From Paenibacillus silviterrae (GTDB taxonomy: Bacteria; Bacillota; Bacilli; Paenibacillales; NBRC-103111): a stretch of 64,000 nucleotides of DNA. A program made the translations under genes and the position numbers. Positions 23,988 through 32,491 of this stretch are shown here, piece by piece. The first letter of the stretch is position 1. Each line of letters begins with the position of its first letter. The notes under the pieces are model-generated. The model worked only from the letters and a program-made list of their open reading frames with translations, made no database searches and was not told the DNA's origin. The stretch lies in assembly GCF_030167925.1 (NCBI RefSeq), contig NZ_JASKUT010000002.1:124001-188000 (forward strand). The letters run 5' to 3'.

Positions 23988-26900
23988 ATGAGGGAACTTG
24001 CAAATACGAGGCTATCCTTACGAAAAATCATCTTGTTTTCTCTCTTGATGCTGTATTTAGTAGGTACTGTCTCTATCCAGCAAGCTAGAGGCGCACAATA
24101 TCCAAACTCTTCGACGATCGTTATCGATAATGAAGATCCCGAGTATTCCGAACAAGGAAATTGGGCTGCTTCAACAGGGTTAAAGGGGTACAACAATTCA
24201 TACACCCGTTATGGATATTCCAATACACCTGCCACGGCAAGTTGGAGCCCCCACTTGCAGGCTGGTTTATATCGGGTTTCCATTTACAAAATTGTTCATT
24301 CGACCAGCGCAACGAATGCGAAGATCGACGTCAATTATTCCGGAGGGACGAATACACAATACCTCAATCACCGAACGGGTTCATCAGGGTGGGTGGAATT
24401 GGGTACTTTCCCTTTCGAGGATGGAAACGCGGGGAATGTCTTATATACCTGGCAAAGCGGAGCGCTTGATGGCAACTTTGCACGTACGGATGCGGTAAAG
24501 TTTGAAAGGCTTGGCGATCTGCCTATGGATACGATCCCGCCGACAGCTCAGCTTATACAACCCGTAGATCTTGAAAGTGCGCAAATAGGCGGCATCATCC
24601 AGCTATCTTTCAGCGAAAATATGGAACCTGCTTCAATGAATGCCAGCAGCATTCAGCTTCAGGAGACGGATTCCGGAACAGTTGTGGATTGTGTTTATCA
24701 GTTTCATAATAACAACTTTCAGCTCATGCCTGTTTCCCCATTAATGTATTCCAAATCATACTCGGTTGTTATAAGTTCTTATGTTACTGATCTTTCAGGG
24801 AATCCGATTGATGGAATAAAAGAGTGGCATTTCACTACGGAAAGGAAACCGCCGCAGACTGTCATTATTGATGATGGTGATCCAGGTTATTCGGAAAGCG
24901 GTTCTTGGCAGGAGAGCACAACGGTAAAAGGGTATAACAACACATCGACCCGATATGGAATCAGTAATGGAGCCAGTGCCCAATGGACTCCCAGTCTGGA
25001 GGCCGGGACATACCGCGTTTCTATATATAAGCTTGTAAGCGCTAACAGTGATAATGGTTCCCGAATAGATGTAAACCATGCATTCGGCACGAGTACGACA
25101 TTTTTAGATTATACGACAGGTAATCCGGGCTGGGTTGATTTGGGGCTTTTTACCTTTGCTGAAGGGAATGGAGGAAATGTTCATATCACTCCGAAGAGCG
25201 GCTCCTTTGCGCGCGCAGACGCTGTGAAGTTTGAACAAGTGTTCAGTTCGCCGACAGCACAAATAAGAGCTCCTGTCTTAAGCAATGAAGTAAACATAAA
25301 TACGTCTTTTACCGTCGGATTTTCCAAAAACATGACAACTGAATTGCTTACAACGGAACGGATCTTGCTGCGAAAACATTCGAATCAAAGTCTTGTTCCC
25401 ATTCAGATTAAAGTGCTGGAAACAGGCAGGGCAGTGGAGGTTTCACCTCTGGCTTCGTTGGAGTTTGGTGCTTCCTATACATTAGAGCTATCGCACGACT
25501 TAGTCGACACGGAAGGCATGTTGCTTGACGGAACGACCTCATGGACATTTACTACAGCGATTGCAAGCAATCCGATCAAAGAGTACTTTGTATCACCCGA
25601 TGGAAATGACCATAATCCCGGCACAGCCGAGGCCCCATTTGCCACCATTGGCAAGGCACAGAGTTTCATTCGGACGATAAATAGCAATATGGATGGAGAT
25701 ATAACCGTTTATTTGAGCGGCGGAATTTATCAACTAAGCGATTCTCTGCGGTTTACAGCACAAGATTCTGGAACCAACGGCTACAATATCGCTTACAGGA
25801 ATAAAGACGGCGAACAACCGGTAATCAGTGGCGGCACACGCATTACCGGATGGACGCAAGTGAACGGAAGCGATGTGTGGAAGGCTTCTGTAGGTAATAT
25901 GTCTTTTCGTCAGCTGTATGTAAACGGAAAGCGGGCAGATCGAGCCAAATCCGATGAATTATATAGCGCAATCAGCTTCAATGCCGATAAATCTGGATTC
26001 ATAGTAAGCGATCAGGTGATCGGCAATTGGCAAAATGCCAATCAGATCGAACTTTCTTGGTATAAAGGGTGGCGGCATAGCAGAGCAGAGGTTGATCGAA
26101 TATTGCCTGGTCCTCAGCCGGGGACAAATGAAATTATTATGAAGCAGCCTTATTTCAACTGGATGCTGACATCGGGATATACGGCTCATGGACCGAATCT
26201 TTACGGATTTCAAATCGAGAACGCCAGAGAGCTGTTGGATAAGCCGGGAGAATGGTACTTGGATCCTGTTGCTCAGGAACTTTATTATTGGCCTCTGCCT
26301 GGGAAAGAACCTATCTCATCCGAGATCATCGCCCCTCAAATCGAGAAATTAATCGATATCCAAGGTACGCTTGAGCAACCTGTCGAGTATTTGAAGTTCA
26401 ATGGAATTACGTTCCGTTACGGTACATGGATGCGCCCAAGCGAGAAAGGCATCTCTACGATACAAGGGGATATTATTGCAGGAGGAGTTAATCAATTTGG
26501 CAGCAAGAATCAAGGAGAGAAAGTGTCTGGAAATATTTTGATTCACGCAGCTAACCATATCAGCTTCGAAAGAAACCGAGTTGAACATATGGGAGCGGCT
26601 GGAATCGTCCTTGAGTACGGAACTTCCGATGTAAATATTACTGGTAACATCTTTACGGATATATCTGCGGCGGCGGTTATTGTTGGCGACTTGCAGGACG
26701 CTTACCCGCTTGACGTTCGGCAGGTAACGCGCCGGAATACGATTAGCAACAACGTCATATACAATGTAGCTGCCGAGTACTGGGGAAGCACCGGGATTTT
26801 TGGACTCTATGTAGAGGAACTGAATATTTTAAACAATGAATTATACGATTTGCCCTATTCGGCTATTTCGGTCGGTTGGGGCTGGGCTGCGCAAACCCAA

Positions 26901-28442
26901 TCGAATACCATGAAGAATAATAAGATCGCAGGAAACCACATTCATCATTACATGTATAAATTAAGGGACGGTGGAGGGATTTACACATTGGGCAAGCAGC
27001 CCGGAACGACAATTGAACGAAACTTGATCCACGATCAAATTCATGTATATAGCGGTATATACTTGGATGAGGGTTCTTCCTATATAACTGTAAAAGAAAA
27101 TATGACTTACAATGTTCCAAAAGATTATCATGGTGTAAATAATGTGACTAACATTATATCAAATAACTATTTCGGTTTGAAGCCCGATGATGCCGAATTT
27201 CCAACGAATCTTGCGGATAATGCCGGATTGCAGCCTGCCTATCGTGATCTGCTCATAGGCTTGCCCGAACCGACGGCTAAACCTGAAGAGACAGGAGAAG
27301 GGGCGGAGCCTGAACGTTCCGACAATGTGGTACTCATGAACGGAGGTCCGGGATACTCTGAAACAGGGGAGTGGACGGATAGCAATATTACCGGAGCTGA
27401 CGGTATATCTCCGACGAGATACTCGGTATCGGGAGTAGCCAGCGCAACATGGCGGCCCAATTTATACTCAGGTTGGTACCAGGTTTCATTCTTTACAATG
27501 GTCTTCACAAATAGCGATCCGAACGCAAAAGTGGATGTATACAGTGCCGACGGATTGACTACGACATATGTGAATCAAACCGTCGGAGAAATGAGATGGG
27601 TGGATTTGGGAATCCACTATTTCGCTGAGGGGACAGAAGGATATGTCAAATTGACGCGCATGACTTCTCCTCCTGCCAACAATTACGGATACGCACGTGC
27701 TAATGCAGTACGATTCGTGAAGCTTCCTGCACCGGCGGATGCCACCTTTTCTGCAAATATGACATTGCCGACCAACACCGATGTCATTGTAACAATCAAT
27801 TATTCGGATAAAGCAGTCACAAAAGAATATAAAATAGGTGAAAATGGCATCTGGGCTGCTTACACCGCACCTGTTCGCGTAGCGGAAAATAGTACCGTCT
27901 TTGCAAGAGGAATTGATTCTTTAGGCATCATGTCGAACATAACCAGCTATACGGTAAGCAACATTGACAAAACAGCCCCAGTCATTCGGTGGATCGGCGA
28001 AGCCACCTACTCGGTAACCGAGGCGGTTTATCTTTTCTGTACAGCGACTGACGCCTTATCGGGTCTTTTAGCCAATCCGTGTACGAATACGCAGGTAGAT
28101 GGGGTCCCAGCGTATAGGCTAGGAGTCGGTACGCATACGGTTACGGTAAAAGCGACAGATCTTGCCGGGAACCAAGCAAGTTCGACTGGTACCTATACTG
28201 TCACTCTCTCGTTTAACGATTTGCGTGAACTGACTCGTCGTTTCGTTACGGAAAGCGACGCGACCGGCTTGAACGGCGTGATAAACTCGCTTCTCGCAAA
28301 AATCGATAATGCCGAGAATCAAGCCGATGAGCAAAAGGATAAAGAGTTCAACGCTTATACCTATGAACTGTCCGTCATTAGAGGAAACAAAATCGCTCCG
28401 GATAAAGCGGATATTTTGATTGCACTTTCAAGGTTGCTGTAA
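23988..28442 (+). CDS. Giant secreted beta-helix protein with golvesin-like repeats and FIMAH-like domain (GH141-like)
   Basis: 1484 residues with a signal peptide (about residues 1-36). Visible domains in order are: golvesin-like module 1 (43-178), Big_5 Ig-like (185-290), golvesin 2 (293-420), Big_5 (425-525), right-handed parallel beta-helix (533-1085), golvesin 3 (1110-1240), two Ig-like modules, and a helical end from about 1415 (FNDLRELTRRFV...LIALSRLL) that fits FIMAH domains. The beta-helix opens with EYFVSPDGNDHNPGTAEAPF and later has YVNGKRADRAKS and DGGGIYTLGKQPGT, as in GH141-like glycan hydrolases. It should cut an extracellular polysaccharide (fucose- or xylose-type is only a guess) and be retained by its binding modules. 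There is no SLH domain. It lies 126 bases behind the transporter receptor gene. Confidence 0.8.
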   Translation: MRELANTRLSLRKIILFSLLMLYLVGTVSIQQARGAQYPNSSTIVIDNEDPEYSEQGNWAASTGLKGYNNSYTRYGYSNTPATASWSPHLQAGLYRVSIYKIVHSTSATNAKIDVNYSGGTNTQYLNHRTGSSGWVELGTFPFEDGNAGNVLYTWQSGALDGNFARTDAVKFERLGDLPMDTIPPTAQLIQPVDLESAQIGGIIQLSFSENMEPASMNASSIQLQETDSGTVVDCVYQFHNNNFQLMPVSPLMYSKSYSVVISSYVTDLSGNPIDGIKEWHFTTERKPPQTVIIDDGDPGYSESGSWQESTTVKGYNNTSTRYGISNGASAQWTPSLEAGTYRVSIYKLVSANSDNGSRIDVNHAFGTSTTFLDYTTGNPGWVDLGLFTFAEGNGGNVHITPKSGSFARADAVKFEQVFSSPTAQIRAPVLSNEVNINTSFTVGFSKNMTTELLTTERILLRKHSNQSLVPIQIKVLETGRAVEVSPLASLEFGASYTLELSHDLVDTEGMLLDGTTSWTFTTAIASNPIKEYFVSPDGNDHNPGTAEAPFATIGKAQSFIRTINSNMDGDITVYLSGGIYQLSDSLRFTAQDSGTNGYNIAYRNKDGEQPVISGGTRITGWTQVNGSDVWKASVGNMSFRQLYVNGKRADRAKSDELYSAISFNADKSGFIVSDQVIGNWQNANQIELSWYKGWRHSRAEVDRILPGPQPGTNEIIMKQPYFNWMLTSGYTAHGPNLYGFQIENARELLDKPGEWYLDPVAQELYYWPLPGKEPISSEIIAPQIEKLIDIQGTLEQPVEYLKFNGITFRYGTWMRPSEKGISTIQGDIIAGGVNQFGSKNQGEKVSGNILIHAANHISFERNRVEHMGAAGIVLEYGTSDVNITGNIFTDISAAAVIVGDLQDAYPLDVRQVTRRNTISNNVIYNVAAEYWGSTGIFGLYVEELNILNNELYDLPYSAISVGWGWAAQTQSNTMKNNKIAGNHIHHYMYKLRDGGGIYTLGKQPGTTIERNLIHDQIHVYSGIYLDEGSSYITVKENMTYNVPKDYHGVNNVTNIISNNYFGLKPDDAEFPTNLADNAGLQPAYRDLLIGLPEPTAKPEETGEGAEPERSDNVVLMNGGPGYSETGEWTDSNITGADGISPTRYSVSGVASATWRPNLYSGWYQVSFFTMVFTNSDPNAKVDVYSADGLTTTYVNQTVGEMRWVDLGIHYFAEGTEGYVKLTRMTSPPANNYGYARANAVRFVKLPAPADATFSANMTLPTNTDVIVTINYSDKAVTKEYKIGENGIWAAYTAPVRVAENSTVFARGIDSLGIMSNITSYTVSNIDKTAPVIRWIGEATYSVTEAVYLFCTATDALSGLLANPCTNTQVDGVPAYRLGVGTHTVTVKATDLAGNQASSTGTYTVTLSFNDLRELTRRFVTESDATGLNGVINSLLAKIDNAENQADEQKDKEFNAYTYELSVIRGNKIAPDKADILIALSRLL

Positions 28443-28448
28443 CCGGCA

Positions 28449-28658
28449 ATGTCTGATTGGGATGTTTATAGGGAGTGTAGCTTAAAGGGTGGATTAGGAT
28501 TTACAGAAGAAAAATTAAGATTAATATTCCGTGACTTTGAGGTCATTGAATTAAGGAAAATGCGAGAACTGGGTCATTCAAATACAGTATTTGGTGTCGA
28601 TGCTTTATTGACCGTACTTTTTAGAAAATTACGCTTACGAAGAACGTTAATTCAATGA
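28449..28658 (+). pseudogene. C-terminal fragment of a SAM-dependent methyltransferase
   Basis: This 69-codon frame lies in the same phase as the giant gene, just behind its stop. It resembles the tail of small class I methyltransferases: W-x-x-Y-x-E-C-x-L-K-G-G, then FTEEKLRLIFRDFEVIELRKM and FGVDALLTVLFRKLR. No ribosome site precedes ATG 28449, and all SAM-binding motifs are missing. It is best read as a remnant left when the upstream gene region was inserted or rearranged. Confidence 0.55.
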
Positions 28659-29069
28659 TTTAAAACAACTTTATTTCTTACCCGGCCCGCATCATAGGTC
28701 GGGTTTACTGCTTTTTTTGCGGCCATTTAGTAACACCAGGAAGAGGCGGGGATTACCGAACTTAGGTAGGTAGGAGAGCGAGGCCGTTGATCCTTCATAT
28801 TGAAGAAAAACAAAAACAGCGAGCCACTTGTTTGCTGTTTTTGTTTTTACGCGTAAAAATGGACCTAAAGTGGACACACGCTAACAGATGGAATAAAAAG
28901 GCCTTTTACAGAAAAAAATTAGAGTTAATATTTTGTTAATTGTCACTTAATAGAACTTCAATATATCTCCTTTATATTGGAAGGTAGGGGACTTTCTAAT
29001 TCACGGAGATTGAAGGGATATCGCCAAATATTCCGTCTTATATATAAATTTAAGTGTAGGAGTAGAGAG
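28659..29069. other. Intergenic stretch with two terminators
   Basis: A first hairpin (ACCCGGCC with GGTCGGGTTT, about 28680-28706) is followed by T-rich sequence ending in TTTTTTT. A second, perfect one (28806-28848) is described separately. The last 150 bases are AT-rich and precede the RND gene. TTGTCA with ATATCT 17 bp downstream (near 28940-28968) is a weak promoter candidate. No gene was seen. Confidence 0.5.
28806..28848. terminator. Strong bidirectional hairpin
   Basis: AAAAACAAAAACAGC (28806-28820) pairs perfectly over 15 bp with GCTGTTTTTGTTTTT (28834-28848). A-runs and T-runs on the outer parts let it end transcription in both directions. Confidence 0.75.
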
Positions 29070-32000
29070 ATGAATTCACTAACGCAGTTTTCCATGAAAA
29101 ACATAGCGGCCGTATTAATTATCATCCTGCTGTTGTTCGGCGGGGGGACGTATGCAGCTACTTTACTGAAAGCAGAATTATTTCCCGAGGTATCGATCCC
29201 GTACGTCTTTATTCAGACACAGTATCAGGCCCCTCCCAAAGATATTCTGGAGCAAATAACGAAGCCGTTGGAGAAGGCGGTCGCAGGGCTTAGCGGGATT
29301 AAAAATTTGCAGTCGATATCCAGCGACAATTATTCGCAGATTACGATTACGCTGGAGCATGGGCAGAATACGGATAAAGCCAAAAACGACGTCGAGGCGT
29401 TGATCGCGGGTGTAAACTTGCCGCAGTCGGCGGAGCGACCCAAGGTGAAGACGTACGGGATGGCTGCTATTCCAGAGTATACGATGGCGGTGTTTGTCAA
29501 GGAAAACACGAATCAGCAGCAGCTGGATAAGCTGTATAAAGATGTGTTTCAGCCCGGATTTACAACGATTAAAGGGCTCGATCACGTCGATTCTATCGGC
29601 AGTAATGAAGCGGTACTGACGATCAAGTTGGACGGTAACGCGATGAACAGCTACGGGCTGATGCCCTCCGATGTGACTCGGTCGATTCAAACAGCTCTTC
29701 GCACAAGCCCTGTCGGTGTTCTGAATGAGGACGGAACCGATCAAATGGTTCGCGTGAAAAGCGACATTAACAGCATTTACGCTTTGGAGAACGTTAAGCT
29801 CAATTCAGTGTCCGGGGACATGCTGCTGCTTAAGCAAGTCGCCAAGATCCAAGCCATTAATCAATCCAAACTCATCTCCCGTTTGAACGGTCAACCGTCC
29901 ATCGGGGTCATTTTATACAAAACGACCGGAACGAATTCGGTTGAATTTGCAAATAAAGCGGATGCGATGATTGCAGGGTGGCAAAGACAATATCCGAACG
30001 TTGAATTCCTGTCGATCAACAAAAACTCCGAGGTCGTTCAGGAGTCGATCAATGGGATGATTAAGGAAGGGGCGCTGGGGGCGCTTCTAGCTTCCATCAT
30101 GATATTAGTTTTTCTCAAAAACTTTCGTATGACACTGATTGTCCTTGTTTCAATTCCTTTGTCCATCTTAATAACGCTGTTGATCATGGCGCCTCTCAAC
30201 ATCACGCTCAACATTATGACTCTAGGTGGCATGGCCATCGCCGTCGGAAGAGTCGTTGACGATAGTATCGTTGTTATCGAGAATATATACAGCGAGTTGG
30301 TCAAGACGCATGAACGGGGAGAATCGGTCATTAGTAAGGCTACGGGCCAGGTTTCTTCCGCGATCACTTCCTCAACACTGACTACAGTGGGCGTGTTTGC
30401 TCCGATCGCCTTCGTCGGAGGAGAGCTTGGAGATTTGTTCCGTCCGTTTGCGATCACTCTGTCGGTGGCCCTGCTATCTTCCTTGATCGTCGCCGTTACG
30501 GTGATTCCGATGCTTGCCAGGCTGCTTGTGCTCCGTTCGAAGAACATTCAGCATCACGATGAGCATCGCGTGGGCAAAGCAGAGGCCGGCTATGTAAAGG
30601 CGCTAGAGTGGTCGCTTAACAATAGAAAGAAAAGTATGGCACTTGCGTTTTTGGCGTTGGTTGTGTCGATAGCGGGCACGGTTCCGTTTCTTGCATTCGA
30701 ATTTATGCCAAGCAGCAATTCCGATAGGAAAATGAGCATCAGTGTCACTTTGCCGAAGGAATCCTCCCTGGATACGACCGACCAAATCGTCAAAAGCATT
30801 GAGGCAATGATGCAGGATTCGAAGAACGGCGCAGGTGAACCGGCGTTCGAATATGTGCAGTCGCTCATCGGAGAGGGTGGGAACGGAGGGAGCAGTTCTC
30901 GCTTTTCGTTGAATGCGTCTGCTACCGAAGGGACGAACGCAAGAGGGCTCGTCGACGACATGAAGGCCAAAATTGCAGAAATGATACCGAAGGAGAGCGA
31001 GATTCGCGGCAGTATCGTCAGCCTTGGCGGCGGAGGCGGAGGAAGCGGCGTTGATTTCTCCTATATGCTGCGGGGTGACGATGTCGATGCGCTTATTCAA
31101 GCGGCCAAGGATGTCAAAGCGAAAATGAAGGAAATTCCCGGCTTTCTTGATGTGGAAGACAGCTTGAGCGTGACGAATAAGGAAGTGGAAATTGCCGTCG
31201 ATCAGAGCAAAGCACGCATGTACGGCCTCTCCTCCGGACAGATTATCGATTCGATGTATTCTTGGCTAGGAGAGCAATCCATCGGCGATTTGAAGTTCGA
31301 TAATGTCACCTACAACACGAAAATCATGATGGATAACAGCTTCAAAAACTCGGTGGACAAGGTTGGAAACATTCGGATCGCGGCCCCAGCAGGCCAAATG
31401 ATTAAGCTAAGCGATATTACGAAAATACGGAAGGTCGAAGGACCGGCCTCAATTCCCCGGGATAATCAGGAGCAATACGTTAGAATTACCGCCAAAATCG
31501 ATTCCAAGGATAAAGGTGGCGTCAGCGCTCAAGCTTCTCAAATATTGAGCCAGATGGAACTGCCTCCGGGCGTTCATACGGAGCTGCAGGGAGCTGCGGC
31601 CGATATCAACAAAGAGTTTAGAAACATGTATTTTGCAATGGCGGCTTCCATTTTTATAGTATATTTGGTCATGGTTCTTGCTTTCGGCAACGCAAGCGCA
31701 CCGTTCGCCATTTTGTTCTCACTACCGCTTGCGGCAATTGGCGGACTGTTAGGCTTGCTCGTAACTGGCGAATCTCTGAATCTGACGTCTCTAATCGGTT
31801 TCCTTATGCTAATTGGTGTCGTGGTGACTAATGCGATCGTGCTTATCGATCGTGTTCAGCAGCTGCGCGAGGCAGGACGCTCCGTGCGTGAGGCGCTGAT
31901 GGAAGCGGGACAAACACGACTTCGCCCGATCATTATGACGGCAGGGGCGACGATATTCGCTCTCATGCCTTTGGCGTTGGGACTTTCCAAAGGAACAATC

Positions 32001-32168
32001 ATTTCCAAAGGGCTGGCTGTCGTTGTTATCGGCGGGTTGACGACATCGACGATTCTTACGTTACTTATCGTGCCGATCGTCTATGAATTGATCGATAATA
32101 CGAAGACAAGCACACGACGTCTGTTCCATAGAGATAAAACGAATGAAGCCATGTCGCCAATGTCTTGA
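29070..32168 (+). CDS. RND-family efflux transporter (SwrC/AcrB-like)
   Basis: 1032 residues from ATG 29070, with TAGGAG before it; an upstream extension to 28977 has no ribosome site. The protein shows the RND layout: one membrane helix at the start (NIAAVLIIILLLFGGGTYAA), a large extracellular loop (porter domain), six helices, a second large loop, and five more. GRVVDDSIVVIENIY in helix 4 carries the proton-relay Asp pair of AcrB. In Gram-positive bacteria this type is called SwrC/YerP and exports surfactin-like lipopeptides and other amphiphiles. No membrane-fusion protein gene accompanies it. It is flanked by terminators, hence monocistronic, and is probably unrelated to the polysaccharide genes. 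Confidence 0.92.
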   Translation: MNSLTQFSMKNIAAVLIIILLLFGGGTYAATLLKAELFPEVSIPYVFIQTQYQAPPKDILEQITKPLEKAVAGLSGIKNLQSISSDNYSQITITLEHGQNTDKAKNDVEALIAGVNLPQSAERPKVKTYGMAAIPEYTMAVFVKENTNQQQLDKLYKDVFQPGFTTIKGLDHVDSIGSNEAVLTIKLDGNAMNSYGLMPSDVTRSIQTALRTSPVGVLNEDGTDQMVRVKSDINSIYALENVKLNSVSGDMLLLKQVAKIQAINQSKLISRLNGQPSIGVILYKTTGTNSVEFANKADAMIAGWQRQYPNVEFLSINKNSEVVQESINGMIKEGALGALLASIMILVFLKNFRMTLIVLVSIPLSILITLLIMAPLNITLNIMTLGGMAIAVGRVVDDSIVVIENIYSELVKTHERGESVISKATGQVSSAITSSTLTTVGVFAPIAFVGGELGDLFRPFAITLSVALLSSLIVAVTVIPMLARLLVLRSKNIQHHDEHRVGKAEAGYVKALEWSLNNRKKSMALAFLALVVSIAGTVPFLAFEFMPSSNSDRKMSISVTLPKESSLDTTDQIVKSIEAMMQDSKNGAGEPAFEYVQSLIGEGGNGGSSSRFSLNASATEGTNARGLVDDMKAKIAEMIPKESEIRGSIVSLGGGGGGSGVDFSYMLRGDDVDALIQAAKDVKAKMKEIPGFLDVEDSLSVTNKEVEIAVDQSKARMYGLSSGQIIDSMYSWLGEQSIGDLKFDNVTYNTKIMMDNSFKNSVDKVGNIRIAAPAGQMIKLSDITKIRKVEGPASIPRDNQEQYVRITAKIDSKDKGGVSAQASQILSQMELPPGVHTELQGAAADINKEFRNMYFAMAASIFIVYLVMVLAFGNASAPFAILFSLPLAAIGGLLGLLVTGESLNLTSLIGFLMLIGVVVTNAIVLIDRVQQLREAGRSVREALMEAGQTRLRPIIMTAGATIFALMPLALGLSKGTIISKGLAVVVIGGLTTSTILTLLIVPIVYELIDNTKTSTRRLFHRDKTNEAMSPMS

Positions 32169-32210
32169 TCGGCATTGGGAACGCTGCACGTCTCAATTAC
32201 CTATTTCTGA

Positions 32211-32241
32211 AAAGTCCTTGGACATCAAGGGCTTTTTTTCT
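32211..32241 (+). terminator. Rho-independent terminator of the RND gene
   Basis: AAGTCCTTG (32212-32220) pairs with CAAGGGCTT (32226-32234, one G-T pair) around GACAT, followed by a run of T residues. Confidence 0.85.
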
Positions 32242-32407
32242 TTTTGGAAGCATATAGTATTCCTCAATTTTCCGGGAAATGATTAAAAAACATCAGCATG
32301 ATCTTAAAATACCTCATTCCACGAAGCTAACGAAACCATCATACTAAAATAAGTAATCAGTTTCTTGGTCTTATCAAACATGGATAAACAAGGGGGGCAA
32401 AATGAGT

Positions 32408-32421
32408 TGGAAGCGTTCACT
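32408..32421. promoter_or_regulatory. Candidate cre site (CcpA) before the first SLH lyase
   Basis: TGGAAGCGTTCACT differs from the cre consensus TGWNANCGNTNWCA at two positions (3 and 14). It lies 71 bases upstream of the ATG at 32492. It would bring this exoenzyme under catabolite repression, as is usual for polysaccharide lyases. Confidence 0.4.
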
Positions 32422-32491
32422 TATCTCGCAGTTGTTTCAAACCTATTGAATTGAATCAGCCCATTGTGTGCTTTTTGAAAGGAGCGCGAGC

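Larger units (their letters stand above)
32169..32491. other. Intergenic stretch before the first SLH lyase
   Basis: It holds the RND terminator (32211-32240) and a cre-like site (32408-32421), described separately. The rest is AT-rich without a convincing promoter or small gene. A GGGGGG run at 32392-32397 does not continue into the GGGGAATAAAAC motif found elsewhere. Confidence 0.5.

Noticed and set aside
28880..28915. Fourth copy of the GGGGAATAAAAC motif before the RND gene (GATGGAATAAAAAGGCC)
   Set aside because: The G-run is missing, the core differs at its end and no -10 box lies 30 bases downstream.
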